Translations under genes and position numbers: made by a program
The notes under the pieces: model-generated
Seen by the model: only the letters and a program-made list of their open reading frames with translations
Told to the model about the DNA's origin: nothing
Database searches by the model: none
Source: Desulfuromonadales bacterium
Lineage (GTDB): Bacteria; Desulfobacterota; Desulfuromonadia; Desulfuromonadales; BM103
Reading direction: 5' to 3'
DNA length: 64,000 nucleotides
Assembly (NCBI GenBank): GCA_014860225.1
Contig: JACZKE010000013.1
Span: 1-64,000 of the forward strand
Part shown: piece after piece, positions 47,606-57,250 of the stretch
Layout of the letters: every line of letters starts with the position of its first letter
Numbering within the stretch: the first letter of the stretch is position 1

Positions 47606-47996
47606 TTGTTCCTCCTTTCATCGCTCTGAATACCTCGATCAGCCTGGAAAACCGTACACTCAAGTTCGCGGCACTTAGATAGTTATCTTCCGGAAATGGC
47701 GGTCGTGCACCCCGGAGTTTCCAAGTGGACACTAAATATAGTATCAAATCAAGGAAGAGGGGCAATGAGATGATTGCTACTTTTGATGGCAGTAAAAGCC
47801 TCGGTACGCTTAGTTTGCCTGTAGGTATGGCCGTAGTGATGTTTTTGCAAAAGAAATCCACCATGCTGTATCAGCTCGAATAATCAGTTTCGTAGCATGT
47901 TCACAAACAATCCTTGTGACCAGTGTAATCCTGCAACAGCAACTTGGCAGGCTCCGTTCTTCGTCTATACTTGGTTTAGATTTCAAGGAGGATGAC
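47606..47996. other. Intergenic region between divergent osmC-like and DUF2254 genes
   Basis: No gene is convincing. It contains a 21-bp motif at 47715-47735 (GAGTTTCCAAGTGGACACTAA) that matches 41357-41377 at 18 of 21 positions, perhaps ends of lost insertion sequences. The last bases hold the strong AAGGAGG site of the DUF2254 gene. Confidence 0.4.
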
Positions 47997-49361
47997 ATGC
48001 GCACCAAGATTGCAAATCTTTACGAGAGAATGCAGTCAAGTTACTGGTTCATCCCTTCCATCATGGCGTTTCAGGCGGCGGCACTTTCTACAATACTTCT
48101 GTTTATCGATTTGCTGAATGCTGAACAGGAGTTTTTCGATCTTTCCTGGATTAAATTGACCGGCGCCGCCGGTGCACGGAGCTTACTCTCCACCGTGGCA
48201 AATTCCATGATCACGGTAACCGGCATGGTTTTCTCCATCACCATTGTCTCCCTTTCCCTCACAGCCCAGCAGTACGGTCCGCGATTGTTGAAGAATTTCC
48301 TGCGAAATCGGGGGAATCAAATCGTATTAGGTACTGTGACCGCCACTTACCTGTATTGCCTGTTAGTGCTTCGGACCGTCAATGAGAGGAATGGCCAAAG
48401 CTTTATCCCCCACCTTTCAATCCTCTGCGCCCTCGTCCTGGCCGTGGTCTGTGTCGGTATGCTGATCTACTTCATCCACAACATCACCATCTCGATCCAG
48501 GTCTCCAATGTGATCGCCAACGTCAGTAGAGATCTGGCCAAAACGGTTGAAAAATTATTCCCTGAGAAGAACCCCCAGAGCACAAGCCCAAGGGAGAATG
48601 AAATGGCGATGACCGACATCCTCCCGGAAGGGTTTGCAGAACAGGCCGTGCCGATCACTTACGACAGAGCCGGCTATCTGCAGGCTATCGATCACAACGG
48701 CCTACTCGAACTGGCTTCCAGGCACGACCTGGTATTGCAAATTCTACATCGCATCGGGTACTTTCTGATGCCCGATTCCACCCTGGTGAAAGTCTTCCCA
48801 GCCGAAGCTGCAGACGACGAAGATCTCTGTAAACAGATCAATCGACATTTCATCACCGGACGACAGAGATCCCAGAATCAGGACCTTGAACTGCTCATCA
48901 ACGAGTTGGTCGAAATTGCCAGTCGCGCCCTGTCGCCTGGCATCAACGACCCGTTCACGGCCATGTCCTGCATCGACCACCTGGTCCTGGCGCTTTGCGA
49001 TTTCGCCCAACGTGCCTTCCCCGCACCCGGTCACGAGGATCAGGACAATCGGATCAGGATTATCGACACACCACCCTCTTTCCGCAGGATTCTCGATCTG
49101 GCATTTAACCAGATACGGCAGTATAGCCGTTCCCATATAGCCGTGACGCTCCATTTGCTGGAAGGCATCAAGCGCATCATCCCTTTCACCCGCTTTGCTG
49201 AGCAGCGCGATGCTCTGTTGCGCCAGGCGGCCATGATTGACCACAGCAACCAGAGCAGCAAGCCTGAAGAGGAAGACCGCCACGAAGTCCACGCCAAATA
49301 CCTGGAGATCTTCCAGGTGCTCGAAGAAAATTTCGGTCTGACCGGGAGTGAGGTGGCTTGA
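47997..49361 (+). CDS. DUF2254 family membrane protein
   Basis: The 454-residue protein has four hydrophobic helices in its first 200 residues (for example ALSTILLFIDLL, FSITIVSLSLTAQQYGPRLL) and a cytoplasmic remainder containing the family block ALSPGINDPFTAMSCIDHL. DUF2254 function is unknown; the TAQQYGPRLL and SPGINDPFTA segments are its most conserved parts. The ATG at 47997 with AAGGAGG is strongly preferred over an upstream start. Confidence 0.87.
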   Translation: MRTKIANLYERMQSSYWFIPSIMAFQAAALSTILLFIDLLNAEQEFFDLSWIKLTGAAGARSLLSTVANSMITVTGMVFSITIVSLSLTAQQYGPRLLKNFLRNRGNQIVLGTVTATYLYCLLVLRTVNERNGQSFIPHLSILCALVLAVVCVGMLIYFIHNITISIQVSNVIANVSRDLAKTVEKLFPEKNPQSTSPRENEMAMTDILPEGFAEQAVPITYDRAGYLQAIDHNGLLELASRHDLVLQILHRIGYFLMPDSTLVKVFPAEAADDEDLCKQINRHFITGRQRSQNQDLELLINELVEIASRALSPGINDPFTAMSCIDHLVLALCDFAQRAFPAPGHEDQDNRIRIIDTPPSFRRILDLAFNQIRQYSRSHIAVTLHLLEGIKRIIPFTRFAEQRDALLRQAAMIDHSNQSSKPEEEDRHEVHAKYLEIFQVLEENFGLTGSEVA

Positions 49362-49852
49362 TTAGGGCCAAGTGATAAAACGATGCATCAGGAGCGCCAT
49401 CTGGAAAATCCAGACAGGCAATAACGGGCTAAAAGTTCGAAACTTTAGCAACTTGATTGTCCTTTCGAAAGTAACGGAATATGGGATATGCAATTTTTTT
49501 CTGCCATCAACAGAAGCAAACAGCCCCTTGCCTAATGGCCGTCAACTGCTAAACTTGTTGTATATTCAATAAGCAGACCTATAACCCAAACAATAGTCAT
49601 ATTTGTTGTCAATGGCATCAGGTGCAAAGAGAAAAATTAACGCAGAGAATAGGAGCAAGACGCAAAGTAAAAGCATAAATAACATAATTGCTGAGAAAGG
49701 TTGTCTTAGCGTCTTTCTTTATACTTAGCGCCTTTGCGTTGGTTGTACATAGCCTTTGATTAGGTTATAGGTTCGTTTATTTTGAAACATTATTTTTGGA
49801 GAGCATGTCAAGGGCTGTTTCTGTCACAAGAGAACCAGGAAAGGAGATAATT
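49362..49852. other. Intergenic region with a palindromic repeat remnant
   Basis: No gene is apparent. At about 49640-49745 segments of the TTAACGCAGAGA...GACGCAAAG and CGCCTTTGCGTT type form an imperfect large palindrome like dispersed non-coding repeats seen in many bacteria. The last 15 bases hold the AAGGAGATAATT ribosome site of the small protein gene. Confidence 0.4.
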
Positions 49853-50029
49853 ATGGCAACCAAATACACAGACCGATTTACTGATGCAGAAAAAGAACTA
49901 CAGGAAAAGTCGGCTTTTGCGTGTGAAACCTGCAAAAAGACTTACAATAAGCAGGATGCTGAAAAACAGGACATGTCCTGTTGTGGAAGAACCTTGAAAG
50001 AATTGCTTAGAGAAAGTTTCGGCCCTTAA
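49853..50029 (+). CDS. Small cysteine-rich protein, 58 residues
   Basis: A strong AAGGAG site lies 6 nt before this ATG. The product is charged, with ACETCKKTYN and a distal MSCCGRTL, giving CxxC plus CC that could bind a metal ion. No membrane helix or signal peptide. I recognise the pattern as zinc-knuckle-like only; function unknown. Confidence 0.65.
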   Translation: MATKYTDRFTDAEKELQEKSAFACETCKKTYNKQDAEKQDMSCCGRTLKELLRESFGP

Positions 50030-50166
50030 TTTTGTCCGTTTGGGGAAAGACACTTATTGTCTGGTGGTATTGTCAAGAATAATCAGACTGACAGTAGCTG
50101 CATCCCGGTTCAATGGGGAATGACGGTGTTTGCCGTCATTTTTATTTATTAAAATGGAGAAACGTC

Positions 50167-50637
50167 ATGCCAAACAAACCGGACAAAGCGACGGCAATCG
50201 GCATCAATCATGTTGCCCTTGAGGTCAGTGACATCGACGAAGCCCTGGCTTTTTACTGTGAAATCCTGACGTTCAAACTGCGTGGCCGCAAAGAAAAGAT
50301 GGCATTTATAGACCTTGGAGACCAGTTTCTGAATCTGAGTGAAGGGCGGAGTCAGTCACCAGACACCAAACGTCATTTCGGACTGGTCGTCGATGACCGA
50401 GAGATTATGCGTCAAAAGGTCAAGCAACTTGATTGCAAAATTTTGCCCAGCCCTTCAGAGACAGGCCTCGATTTTCTCGACCCCTGGGGAAACCACATCC
50501 AGGTGGTCGAATACGCATCCATTCAATTCAGCAAGACGCAGGAGGTGTTGCGTGGGATGGGATTGGAAGGATTGAATAAGAACCGGCAAGCACTTGAAGA
50601 GTTGAAAAGCAAAGGGATGAGCCCGGTATCCGGATAA
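50167..50637 (+). CDS. VOC-superfamily (glyoxalase/bleomycin-resistance fold) protein
   Basis: 156 residues with the paired beta-alpha-beta-beta-beta units of the VOC fold: GINHVALEVSDIDEALAFY with metal-type His, FIDLGDQFLNLSEG, HFGLVVDD and DPWGNHIQVVEY with Glu at the end. It could be a lyase or dioxygenase-like enzyme or a binding protein; substrate unknown. The ATG at 50167 has GGAG upstream. It is 19 bp from the following flavoprotein gene, so the two are probably co-transcribed. Confidence 0.82.
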   Translation: MPNKPDKATAIGINHVALEVSDIDEALAFYCEILTFKLRGRKEKMAFIDLGDQFLNLSEGRSQSPDTKRHFGLVVDDREIMRQKVKQLDCKILPSPSETGLDFLDPWGNHIQVVEYASIQFSKTQEVLRGMGLEGLNKNRQALEELKSKGMSPVSG

Positions 50638-50656
50638 GCACAAGGAGTCTGCATAA

Positions 50657-52009
50657 ATGTCCAAAGACCGCATTGTCATCATAGGCGGAGATGCCGCCGG
50701 AATGAGTGCAGCATCGAAGATCCGCCGTGTCAACCCAGACCGGGACATACTGGTATTGGAGAAGACAGCTCACACTTCTTATTCAGCCTGTGGCATGCCT
50801 TACTATATCGGTGGACTGATCGACGATATTGACAGCCTGGTTGCCAGATCCCCTGCTACTTTTCGCGATAAATATGCGATCGATGTCCGGACCGGTCACG
50901 AAGTTGTCGCGATTGATCCGATAGCACAGCGCGTCATGATCAGACACAATGGCCGTGCTGACATTTCCGAAGCCTTTGATCAACTCCTGATTGCCACCGG
51001 AGCCTGCCCATACTGTCCTGATGTTCCAGGGGCCGGAGCCGATGGTATTTTCGGGTTATCCACTTTGGCGTCGGGGATCAGGATCAAGGAGTTTATTGAA
51101 CAGAATAAGCCAAAGAATGCAGTCGTGGTCGGCGGCGGATACATCGGGCTGGAGATGGCCGAGGCACTGGTGCGGCAGAATCTCAAGGTATCATTGATTC
51201 AGCTCGGCCGGGAGGTGATGGACACACTCGATCCGGACATGGGGGCCCTGGTTTCCCAAGCGTTAAGAGATATTGGGGTCAACCTCTACCTGTCAGAAGA
51301 ATTCGAAGCATTCGAGTCAACCAACGGCAAGGTTCAGGCGGTCGTTACCAATCAGCGGACTTTGCCGGCTGACATTGTGATCCTCGGTATGGGTGTACGA
51401 CCCAATTCGAAACTGGCTGAAGCCGCCGGTATTGAACTGAGCGTCAAGAATGCAATCAAGGTTGATGACCGCATGCGCACTGCCACAGCTAATATATGGG
51501 CCGCAGGGGATTGCGTCGCTACCGTGCACCGCCTGACCGGCCAACCGTTTTATGTCGCCCTGGGTACGGTCGCTAACAAGCAGGGCCTGATTGCGGGCAC
51601 CAACCTCTCAGGCGGGGATGCCTGCTTTCCGGGTGTTGTCGGGACAGCGGTCAGCAAGATCTGCAAAGTCGAGGTTGCGCGGACCGGCCTTCAGGAAAAG
51701 GAGTTGCAAAATCTCGATTTCGATTATGCTGCAGAGACCGTCAAAACCAGGACCCGCGCTGGATATTACCCGGGAGCCGGGCGAATCACAGTGAAACTGA
51801 TCGGTGAGAAAGGCAGCGGTCGCCTGCTAGGTGCGCAGATTGTCGGTATGGAAGGAGCAGCCAAACGCATCGACATCATTGCTACCGCACTGACAGCCAG
51901 GATGACCGTCACAGATCTGATCGATCTCGACCTGAGCTACGCTCCGCCTTTTTCGCCGGTCTGGGACCCTGTACAGACGGCAGCCCGCCAATTGCTCAAG
52001 AAACTCTAA
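50657..52009 (+). CDS. CoA-disulfide reductase / NADH oxidase-like flavoprotein
   Basis: A 450-residue pyridine nucleotide-disulfide oxidoreductase. It has FAD-binding GGDAAGMSAASK, the single redox Cys in SYSACGMPYYIGG, NAD-binding GGGYIGLEMAEAL, WAAGDC, and a C-terminal dimerisation domain. The single-Cys pattern fits CoA-disulfide or persulfide reductases; there is no C-terminal rhodanese domain as found in NADH-dependent persulfide reductases. Electron acceptor is uncertain. Confidence 0.88.
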   Translation: MSKDRIVIIGGDAAGMSAASKIRRVNPDRDILVLEKTAHTSYSACGMPYYIGGLIDDIDSLVARSPATFRDKYAIDVRTGHEVVAIDPIAQRVMIRHNGRADISEAFDQLLIATGACPYCPDVPGAGADGIFGLSTLASGIRIKEFIEQNKPKNAVVVGGGYIGLEMAEALVRQNLKVSLIQLGREVMDTLDPDMGALVSQALRDIGVNLYLSEEFEAFESTNGKVQAVVTNQRTLPADIVILGMGVRPNSKLAEAAGIELSVKNAIKVDDRMRTATANIWAAGDCVATVHRLTGQPFYVALGTVANKQGLIAGTNLSGGDACFPGVVGTAVSKICKVEVARTGLQEKELQNLDFDYAAETVKTRTRAGYYPGAGRITVKLIGEKGSGRLLGAQIVGMEGAAKRIDIIATALTARMTVTDLIDLDLSYAPPFSPVWDPVQTAARQLLKKL

Positions 52010-52081
52010 GAGTCTTCCGGACTCCAGGAAGGTTCGGACCAAACACGTCAAAACAAGTATACGTTTTGATGTTCCATACGG

Positions 52082-53011
52082 CTATTCCGGTGTCGTCTTC
52101 TGGGTCTCACGAATGTGGCCGTAGTTCAGCAGTGCAACGAAGATACTGCCTCCTGCCAGGTTGCCGCAGATGGCCAAGCCGATAAAGCGAATGACTTGAG
52201 ACACGTTGAAATCATCACTTATCAGATAAGCTGTGAAAATCTCTACTGAACCGGCTATGGAGTGGTGCAGCCCGCCCATGCCAATGATAAAGGTGACGAT
52301 GTAGATTGAAACCATCTGACTGAGTGTGGACTGGGCCGCCATCACCAGCCAGGCGCCAAGCGCCATCAGCCAACCGGCGAGAAGCGCGCTGATGAACAGG
52401 GAGCCGCCACCGAATTTGACCAGATGATGGCCGATTGCCACATACCCCGGCTCTGCCCGGACGACATCGTCGGCTGCGTACAGAAACACGGCAATGATCA
52501 TGGCACCACACAGGTTGCCGACGATAACGATCAGCCACAATCGAATGAGGTCCTTGAGCTGACCAAGACGATCCAGGATCGGGTAGACTGCGGTGGCAGT
52601 GTGTTCGGTGAAGAGCTGCGTGCCGCTGATGATGCAGAGTACAAAGCCGAGAGGATAGACCAGTGCGGTCGGCAACCGTGAGGCATTGGATAAATTCGCA
52701 GCCAAAGTCTGGCTTTCGACGACGGCTACGGACATGGCGGTGAAACCGAGGATCAGTCCGGCGGCCATTGCCGAGAGGAACAGGGACAGTGATGGTCGTT
52801 CCAATTGCTCAAGCCCCTCGACAATTGCAATCTCGAGGATATCATCCGGGTGCCGCTTGGCCTCATCCGTGCGTTTCACAATAACCGGAACAAATTCCCG
52901 ATCTTCCTCTTCGCGTTCGATCTCTCGTTCTGTTTTCGACGCATCAAGAGCTTTTTCTTCATCATGAAGTGTTTTTTTTGCATCTTGTTTCTTTCTGGGT
53001 TTCTCAGGCAT
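52082..53011 (-). CDS. Formate/nitrite transporter family protein
   Basis: The 309-residue protein has a highly charged N-terminal tail of about 60 residues followed by six membrane helices of the FNT fold (SLSLFLSAMAAGLILGF, GFVLCIISGTQLFTEHTATAV, GNLCGAMIIAV, IGMGGLHHSIAGS, CGNLAGGSIFVALLNYG). FNT channels carry formate, nitrite, hydrosulfide or acetate; the long charged N-terminus resembles the YfdC subgroup, whose substrate is unclear. The ATG at 53011 fits the start of the charged tail. Confidence 0.87.
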   Translation of the reverse strand: MPEKPRKKQDAKKTLHDEEKALDASKTEREIEREEEDREFVPVIVKRTDEAKRHPDDILEIAIVEGLEQLERPSLSLFLSAMAAGLILGFTAMSVAVVESQTLAANLSNASRLPTALVYPLGFVLCIISGTQLFTEHTATAVYPILDRLGQLKDLIRLWLIVIVGNLCGAMIIAVFLYAADDVVRAEPGYVAIGHHLVKFGGGSLFISALLAGWLMALGAWLVMAAQSTLSQMVSIYIVTFIIGMGGLHHSIAGSVEIFTAYLISDDFNVSQVIRFIGLAICGNLAGGSIFVALLNYGHIRETQKTTPE

Positions 53012-53146
53012 CGTATCAGCCCTTTCGATGGTAAAGTAATGGTTACCTTGCCGGCTGTCCTCTAAGCGGCACTCTTGTCCAGCAAAAAGATTCAATCATC
53101 AAGACCCGGCAGAAACCAGAGTACAAAGAATGACCTTAGCCGCGTG

Positions 53147-53845
53147 TCAATTGGAATAATGTGCGATCAATGGCAGATGGTCGGATGCGACACGTGACAG
53201 CGGACTCTTGAAAATCTCCTTCTCATGTAAACACCCCGGTGGGTCGACCAGGATGTGATCGAGGCGGAACAGAGGCCAACGTGTCGGGTAAGTCTTTGGC
53301 GAATGGATAGAACCAAAGTGTTGATGAAGCCAACGCATCGGGCGCCCCCAAAAGAGCCATTCATTAAAATCACCCATCAAGATCAGCGGTTTTCGTTCTT
53401 CCGGGGAGAGACATTCAATCAACCGGCGGACTTGCCAGCGTCGTTCCCCGGGGCGCAGACCGAGATGGGTCACCGCTACCTGTAATTGTTCACCCAGCCA
53501 GTCCTGGTGAACAATCAGGAGACCGCGTGGTTCGCGTTGCCTCACGCTCAGGTCGTGCCTTTCGATGCCCGAGATCGGCAGCCTTGTCAAGAGTGCGTTG
53601 CCATAGTCACCTGTCCTGCGCTGCATGGTCGGTCCTGCAATCGCTGACATGCCAGTCAGGTTTCCCAATAACTCAAGGTTGTCTCCGTACTCTTCGATGT
53701 GATTGTCGACTTCCTGCAGGCCGATCAGGTCCGGAGCCATCTGTTGGATGACCTGGGCGGTCCGTGCAAGATCCCGTTTTCCGTCCAGACCTATGCCCCG
53801 GTGTATGTTCCAGGTCGCCAGACGCAGTTTGCGTTTACCGGTCAT
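53147..53845 (-). CDS. Endonuclease/exonuclease/phosphatase-family hydrolase
   Basis: The 232-residue product has the EEP-fold motifs TWNIHRG, GLQEVD, TRLPI, LMGDFNEW and SDHLPLIA, with the metal-binding Asn, Glu, Asp and His. No signal peptide is visible. Substrates range from DNA to phospholipids. The start overlaps the end of the PLD-VTT gene by 11 bp; fixed pairing of EEP proteins with PLD-like cardiolipin synthases suggests a role in membrane lipid metabolism. Confidence 0.88.
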   Translation of the reverse strand: MTGKRKLRLATWNIHRGIGLDGKRDLARTAQVIQQMAPDLIGLQEVDNHIEEYGDNLELLGNLTGMSAIAGPTMQRRTGDYGNALLTRLPISGIERHDLSVRQREPRGLLIVHQDWLGEQLQVAVTHLGLRPGERRWQVRRLIECLSPEERKPLILMGDFNEWLFWGRPMRWLHQHFGSIHSPKTYPTRWPLFRLDHILVDPPGCLHEKEIFKSPLSRVASDHLPLIAHYSN

Positions 53846-55952
53846 GGTTCACATCCCGATTCAACAGCCAGCGCTTGAAGAAGATCAGCACCAGTACGGC
53901 ACAGATCACGGCAACAATGGACACGGCCACGCTCAACCATCCAGGCTCACGAATGGCACGTTCCAGCCCCCCTTCGAAAAGCATGATCGCCAGAATGCCG
54001 GGCCCCATGCCAATGGATGTGCCGATCAGAAATGAGCGGGTCGAGATATGCGTCGAGCCGGCGACCATGTTGACGATCGTATACGGGGCAATCGGGACGA
54101 TGCGAACCAGCGCAATGGCCAGCCAGCCACGTCGTGCGAGCTTGCGACTCAAACGATTGATATTCTCTCCGGCCAACTTGCGTACGACGTCACGACCGAG
54201 CCAGCGGCCCAGCAGGTAGCTGGCAAGCCCCCCCATCAGGCTGCCACAGAAAGCCAGGGCAAATCCCATGAAAGGTCCGAAACTAAGCGCCGTGACCAGG
54301 ATCATCAAGGTCACCGGAAACATCAGACAGCTACCAACGACATAAACGGACAGAACGATCGGCACGAGCATAGAACTCTCACGGATGGAGTCTACAGTGG
54401 CCAAAAGGTTGTCCATAGTCAACCAGTGGCTGATCGGTGACCAGCGCCAGAGGATCGCCAGCAGCAACGCTGACGTGATCACCATGGCAAACCGCCATGC
54501 CTTCCGTCTAACACCGGCCTCGCTGTCAGAGGTGTCTGTGCCAACGCCGAGATAATCAAGCAGGCGTTCTATGCTGATTGGTCGCTCAGGATCAACGATT
54601 TCTCTTGCCGAAAGAGTCTCGGTCAGGGAATCATTTTCTACATGCGGTAGATCACGCAGTGAACGCTCACTTTTGTTCAAGGCCCTTACAGTCGCCAACA
54701 ACGACCCGGTTTCCTTAATGCAAGAGGCGACGTTATCCGGAGATGCCCCCAGATGCTCGGCGAGCAAGCGGTTGCGAAATCCGGCGATTGCTTTCTGCAC
54801 GCGCGTTTGACCTTCCGCAGACATGGCGAGATTGCATTCGGTATCGAATCCCATGGAACGGTTGCTGAGATTCGCGGAACCGATCGTCAGCAGTGCATCA
54901 TCAATAATCATAACTTTACTGTGCACATTGATGATATTTGAATTAAGCCCCTTTCGATCGGGATAACAGACCTTCAATCTCTGGTGTTGATCTGCCTGGA
55001 TGAGCTTCTTGAGCAATAGCTGGCGCAGCGCGCCCATGGTTTCCTCTTCCAGCCAACCTGAACTCTTGCGTGGAAGCACGAGCAAAACCTCCGGTCCGTC
55101 CGGCTTGCAGAGAGACTTCTCAAGGGCCGTGCCGATGACATGCGACGTCAGGTACTGGTTCTCGATGTAGATCGAGGATTTAGCCCGGTCGATCGCATCG
55201 AGATAAAATCCTTCAATCTCCCGGACTTCCGGATTACCGTTATGCTCAGGGATTGTCCTGAGGATCGCGACCCGGGCCCGTTCGAGGTCAGGCTGGGTGC
55301 TTTCAGGCCAGGGGTCATGCTCTACACCTTCTACGGCGGGGAGCTCATCACCGGTCATCTGCTCCCAGCGGGCGCGGGCCAGACATCCCAGCGCAGCAGC
55401 AGCCTCACCATCGACCATAATTTGCACATCATGAAATGGCCCATAGGTTTCTCCGCTGTCGCAACGTTCCGGTTGTTCTGGCGCATGCTCCTGGGTATCC
55501 CAGCGACCGCTGGCCAGATCAAAACCGCCGACAAACGCCAATCGGTCATCGATCACAACAATCTTCTGATGATGCGAGGCGCCGACCGGATGATCATCGT
55601 CGAGCTCGAAATGGATCCGTTGATTGGTCTTCCACCCGAAATTCAACAATGGCATGGCTTCACGCTCCAATGAATAGAGCATGGCAAAATCCCACTCGAG
55701 AATGTAAATTCGCAGGTCAGGTTTATCGTGAGCCAACCGATTGATGAATTGGGAGAAGGTTTCCTGTTGGTCACCATTGTCGCGACGCAGACGAATCCTG
55801 CTGTCGATATCCCAGCCAATGATGTAGATCGCCTGCCGGGCTGCGTCGAAGGCCTCCGCAACAGTCCGGAAGTAGACTTCGCCGTCGATCAGAAAAGATA
55901 TCCGCCCTGTGTCAACGACTTTCCAGCAGTTCTGTCCTGTGTTAAAGAACAT
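53835..55952 (-). CDS. PLD-type phospholipase/cardiolipin-synthase-like protein fused to a VTT (DedA-like) domain
   Basis: 705 residues. Residues 1-450 form a phospholipase D unit with two HKD motifs, HHQKIVVIDD and VHSKVMIIDD followed by GSANLSNRSM. After a linker, about residues 495-700 hold a VTT membrane domain: several helices, ALSFGPFMGFALAFCGSLMGGLASYLLG, and RIVPIAPYTIVNMVAG. PLD enzymes of this layout transfer phosphatidyl groups, while VTT domains scramble lipids, so the fusion would couple lipid head-group exchange to movement across the membrane (inference). It overlaps the EEP gene. Confidence 0.9.
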   Translation of the reverse strand: MFFNTGQNCWKVVDTGRISFLIDGEVYFRTVAEAFDAARQAIYIIGWDIDSRIRLRRDNGDQQETFSQFINRLAHDKPDLRIYILEWDFAMLYSLEREAMPLLNFGWKTNQRIHFELDDDHPVGASHHQKIVVIDDRLAFVGGFDLASGRWDTQEHAPEQPERCDSGETYGPFHDVQIMVDGEAAAALGCLARARWEQMTGDELPAVEGVEHDPWPESTQPDLERARVAILRTIPEHNGNPEVREIEGFYLDAIDRAKSSIYIENQYLTSHVIGTALEKSLCKPDGPEVLLVLPRKSSGWLEEETMGALRQLLLKKLIQADQHQRLKVCYPDRKGLNSNIINVHSKVMIIDDALLTIGSANLSNRSMGFDTECNLAMSAEGQTRVQKAIAGFRNRLLAEHLGASPDNVASCIKETGSLLATVRALNKSERSLRDLPHVENDSLTETLSAREIVDPERPISIERLLDYLGVGTDTSDSEAGVRRKAWRFAMVITSALLLAILWRWSPISHWLTMDNLLATVDSIRESSMLVPIVLSVYVVGSCLMFPVTLMILVTALSFGPFMGFALAFCGSLMGGLASYLLGRWLGRDVVRKLAGENINRLSRKLARRGWLAIALVRIVPIAPYTIVNMVAGSTHISTRSFLIGTSIGMGPGILAIMLFEGGLERAIREPGWLSVAVSIVAVICAVLVLIFFKRWLLNRDVNHDR

Positions 55953-56462
55953 GCGACGTGCTTACTCCTCACAATCACTTGTTGCGACTCCGGTTTTTCC
56001 CTATCGAATCCTTTGGTCAAAGCTGTCAGATGCTTACTGCTGTTCAACATGATTGATTCATCAGGTGCATCCAGGCAAGCATGGATGCAAGCTTAACCTC
56101 AACCGGAATGACAGTTCTGCGGCTTTTTTTAAAAGTTAGATTTATTATTTATTTGGCACACTTAGAGATTAGCAGGAGGGTCAGATCTGTCAAGATCACC
56201 CCCTCTTCCGGAAGAGTTGATTGATCACAACAACAGAAAAGAAGACGTCACAAAACGCCAGGGAACGTGTATGATCGATCAAGTCCGATAATCTATAGAT
56301 TCGAGGGTATGAAGGTCGAAGTACAACACGCACTGCATCCGCTATAAGATGGATAAGCACCCATCTCCCGGCAATATTGGTAAACTTGAGATTGTTGTCG
56401 ACATCAACATAAGATGGCCACGATCGTTAATGGCTTCAGATGACTGGATCAATTCAGCCACA
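55953..56462. other. 510-bp gene-free stretch
   Basis: No coding sequence is supported on either strand. It contains a CTCTTCCGGAAGAG palindrome (about 56207-56220) and AT-rich DNA upstream of the PLD gene, where its promoter should lie. Nothing else recognised. Confidence 0.4.
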
Positions 56463-57035
56463 TCAGTAATTCAGGTTGTCATCTCTCCAGTATTTGGTTC
56501 CGGCCAGGTTGATTTTGGCCATCAGGCCCGATTCCGTCATAGTGTACATGCTCGTTTCGGCATCAATAGAGACCTCACCGGTGATCGCGGCGCCCTTTTC
56601 CCTAGCCTTGGCAGCGGCGTCGGCCTGAGCGCCGAATTCCCAGCCGTTGTATACAAAATTATTAAGAGCCCGTTCACTATGGAAAACGAACACAACACGA
56701 ATATCCTGAACACCAAGCCCGAAGCCAAGATCAATCTGGGCCATCTTCATAAAGGTCTTCTGTCCTGAAGACCGGTTGACGGCTACTCCATAACCACCAC
56801 CACCGCCTAACATAAAAAACTGCGCATTAACATTACTGAACACTGCATAGCCGGCTGCTTTGCTAACCACGGTTTCCGCAGTGGGGCGCTGGTTGTAAAG
56901 CTGGCTCAAGGTCTCTCGTTCCATGCGTTCGATTGCCTCACGCCTCTGCTCGAGAGTATTACCGCTCGGCGCCAGGCATGCACTTAACGAGAACAGAACT
57001 GCAGCGAACAGGATCAACAGGAGAAGCCTTTTCAT
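56463..57035 (-). CDS. SYLF/YSC84-domain lipoprotein
   Basis: About 190 residues. The signal ends in LFSLSAC (lipobox Cys about residue 20). The mature part shows the YSC84/SYLF lipid-binding domain: KAAGYAVFSNVNAQFFMLGGGGGYGVAVN, then a WEFGAQADAAAKA block. The Gly-rich loop is typical. Bacterial members are periplasmic or outer-membrane lipoproteins of unclear function. I used the ATG at 57035 with GAGGTGA upstream. Confidence 0.85.
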   Translation of the reverse strand: MKRLLLLILFAAVLFSLSACLAPSGNTLEQRREAIERMERETLSQLYNQRPTAETVVSKAAGYAVFSNVNAQFFMLGGGGGYGVAVNRSSGQKTFMKMAQIDLGFGLGVQDIRVVFVFHSERALNNFVYNGWEFGAQADAAAKAREKGAAITGEVSIDAETSMYTMTESGLMAKINLAGTKYWRDDNLNY

Positions 57036-57177
57036 TATCGTCACCTCTGTATGAGAGTCCATTGGTTACAAAACTTTTCAAGAATAGTACCATTTTCTTG
57101 AAATTATGCACCGGCTAAATGAACGAAACTGCTTCGGACAATTCGTTGATTTTGATTCAGGATTCACAGCATAAGTT

Positions 57178-57208
57178 AGGCCGCCATGTCTCAGAGACAT
57201 GGCGGCCT
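57178..57208 (-). terminator. Hairpin downstream of the glnB-amtB-porin operon
   Basis: Arms 57178-57191 and 57195-57208 are perfect 14-bp complements (AGGCCGCCATGTCT), 40 bases after the porin stop on the minus strand. The U-run is weak. Confidence 0.6.
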
Positions 57209-57250
57209 TGTGTCAGGAGGCAACCTGACTTTAAAATATGCCTTTAAAAT

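Noticed and set aside
56349-56768. 139-codon plus-strand frame over the SYLF gene end
   Set aside because: Antisense to the well-supported SYLF lipoprotein and without a ribosome site.
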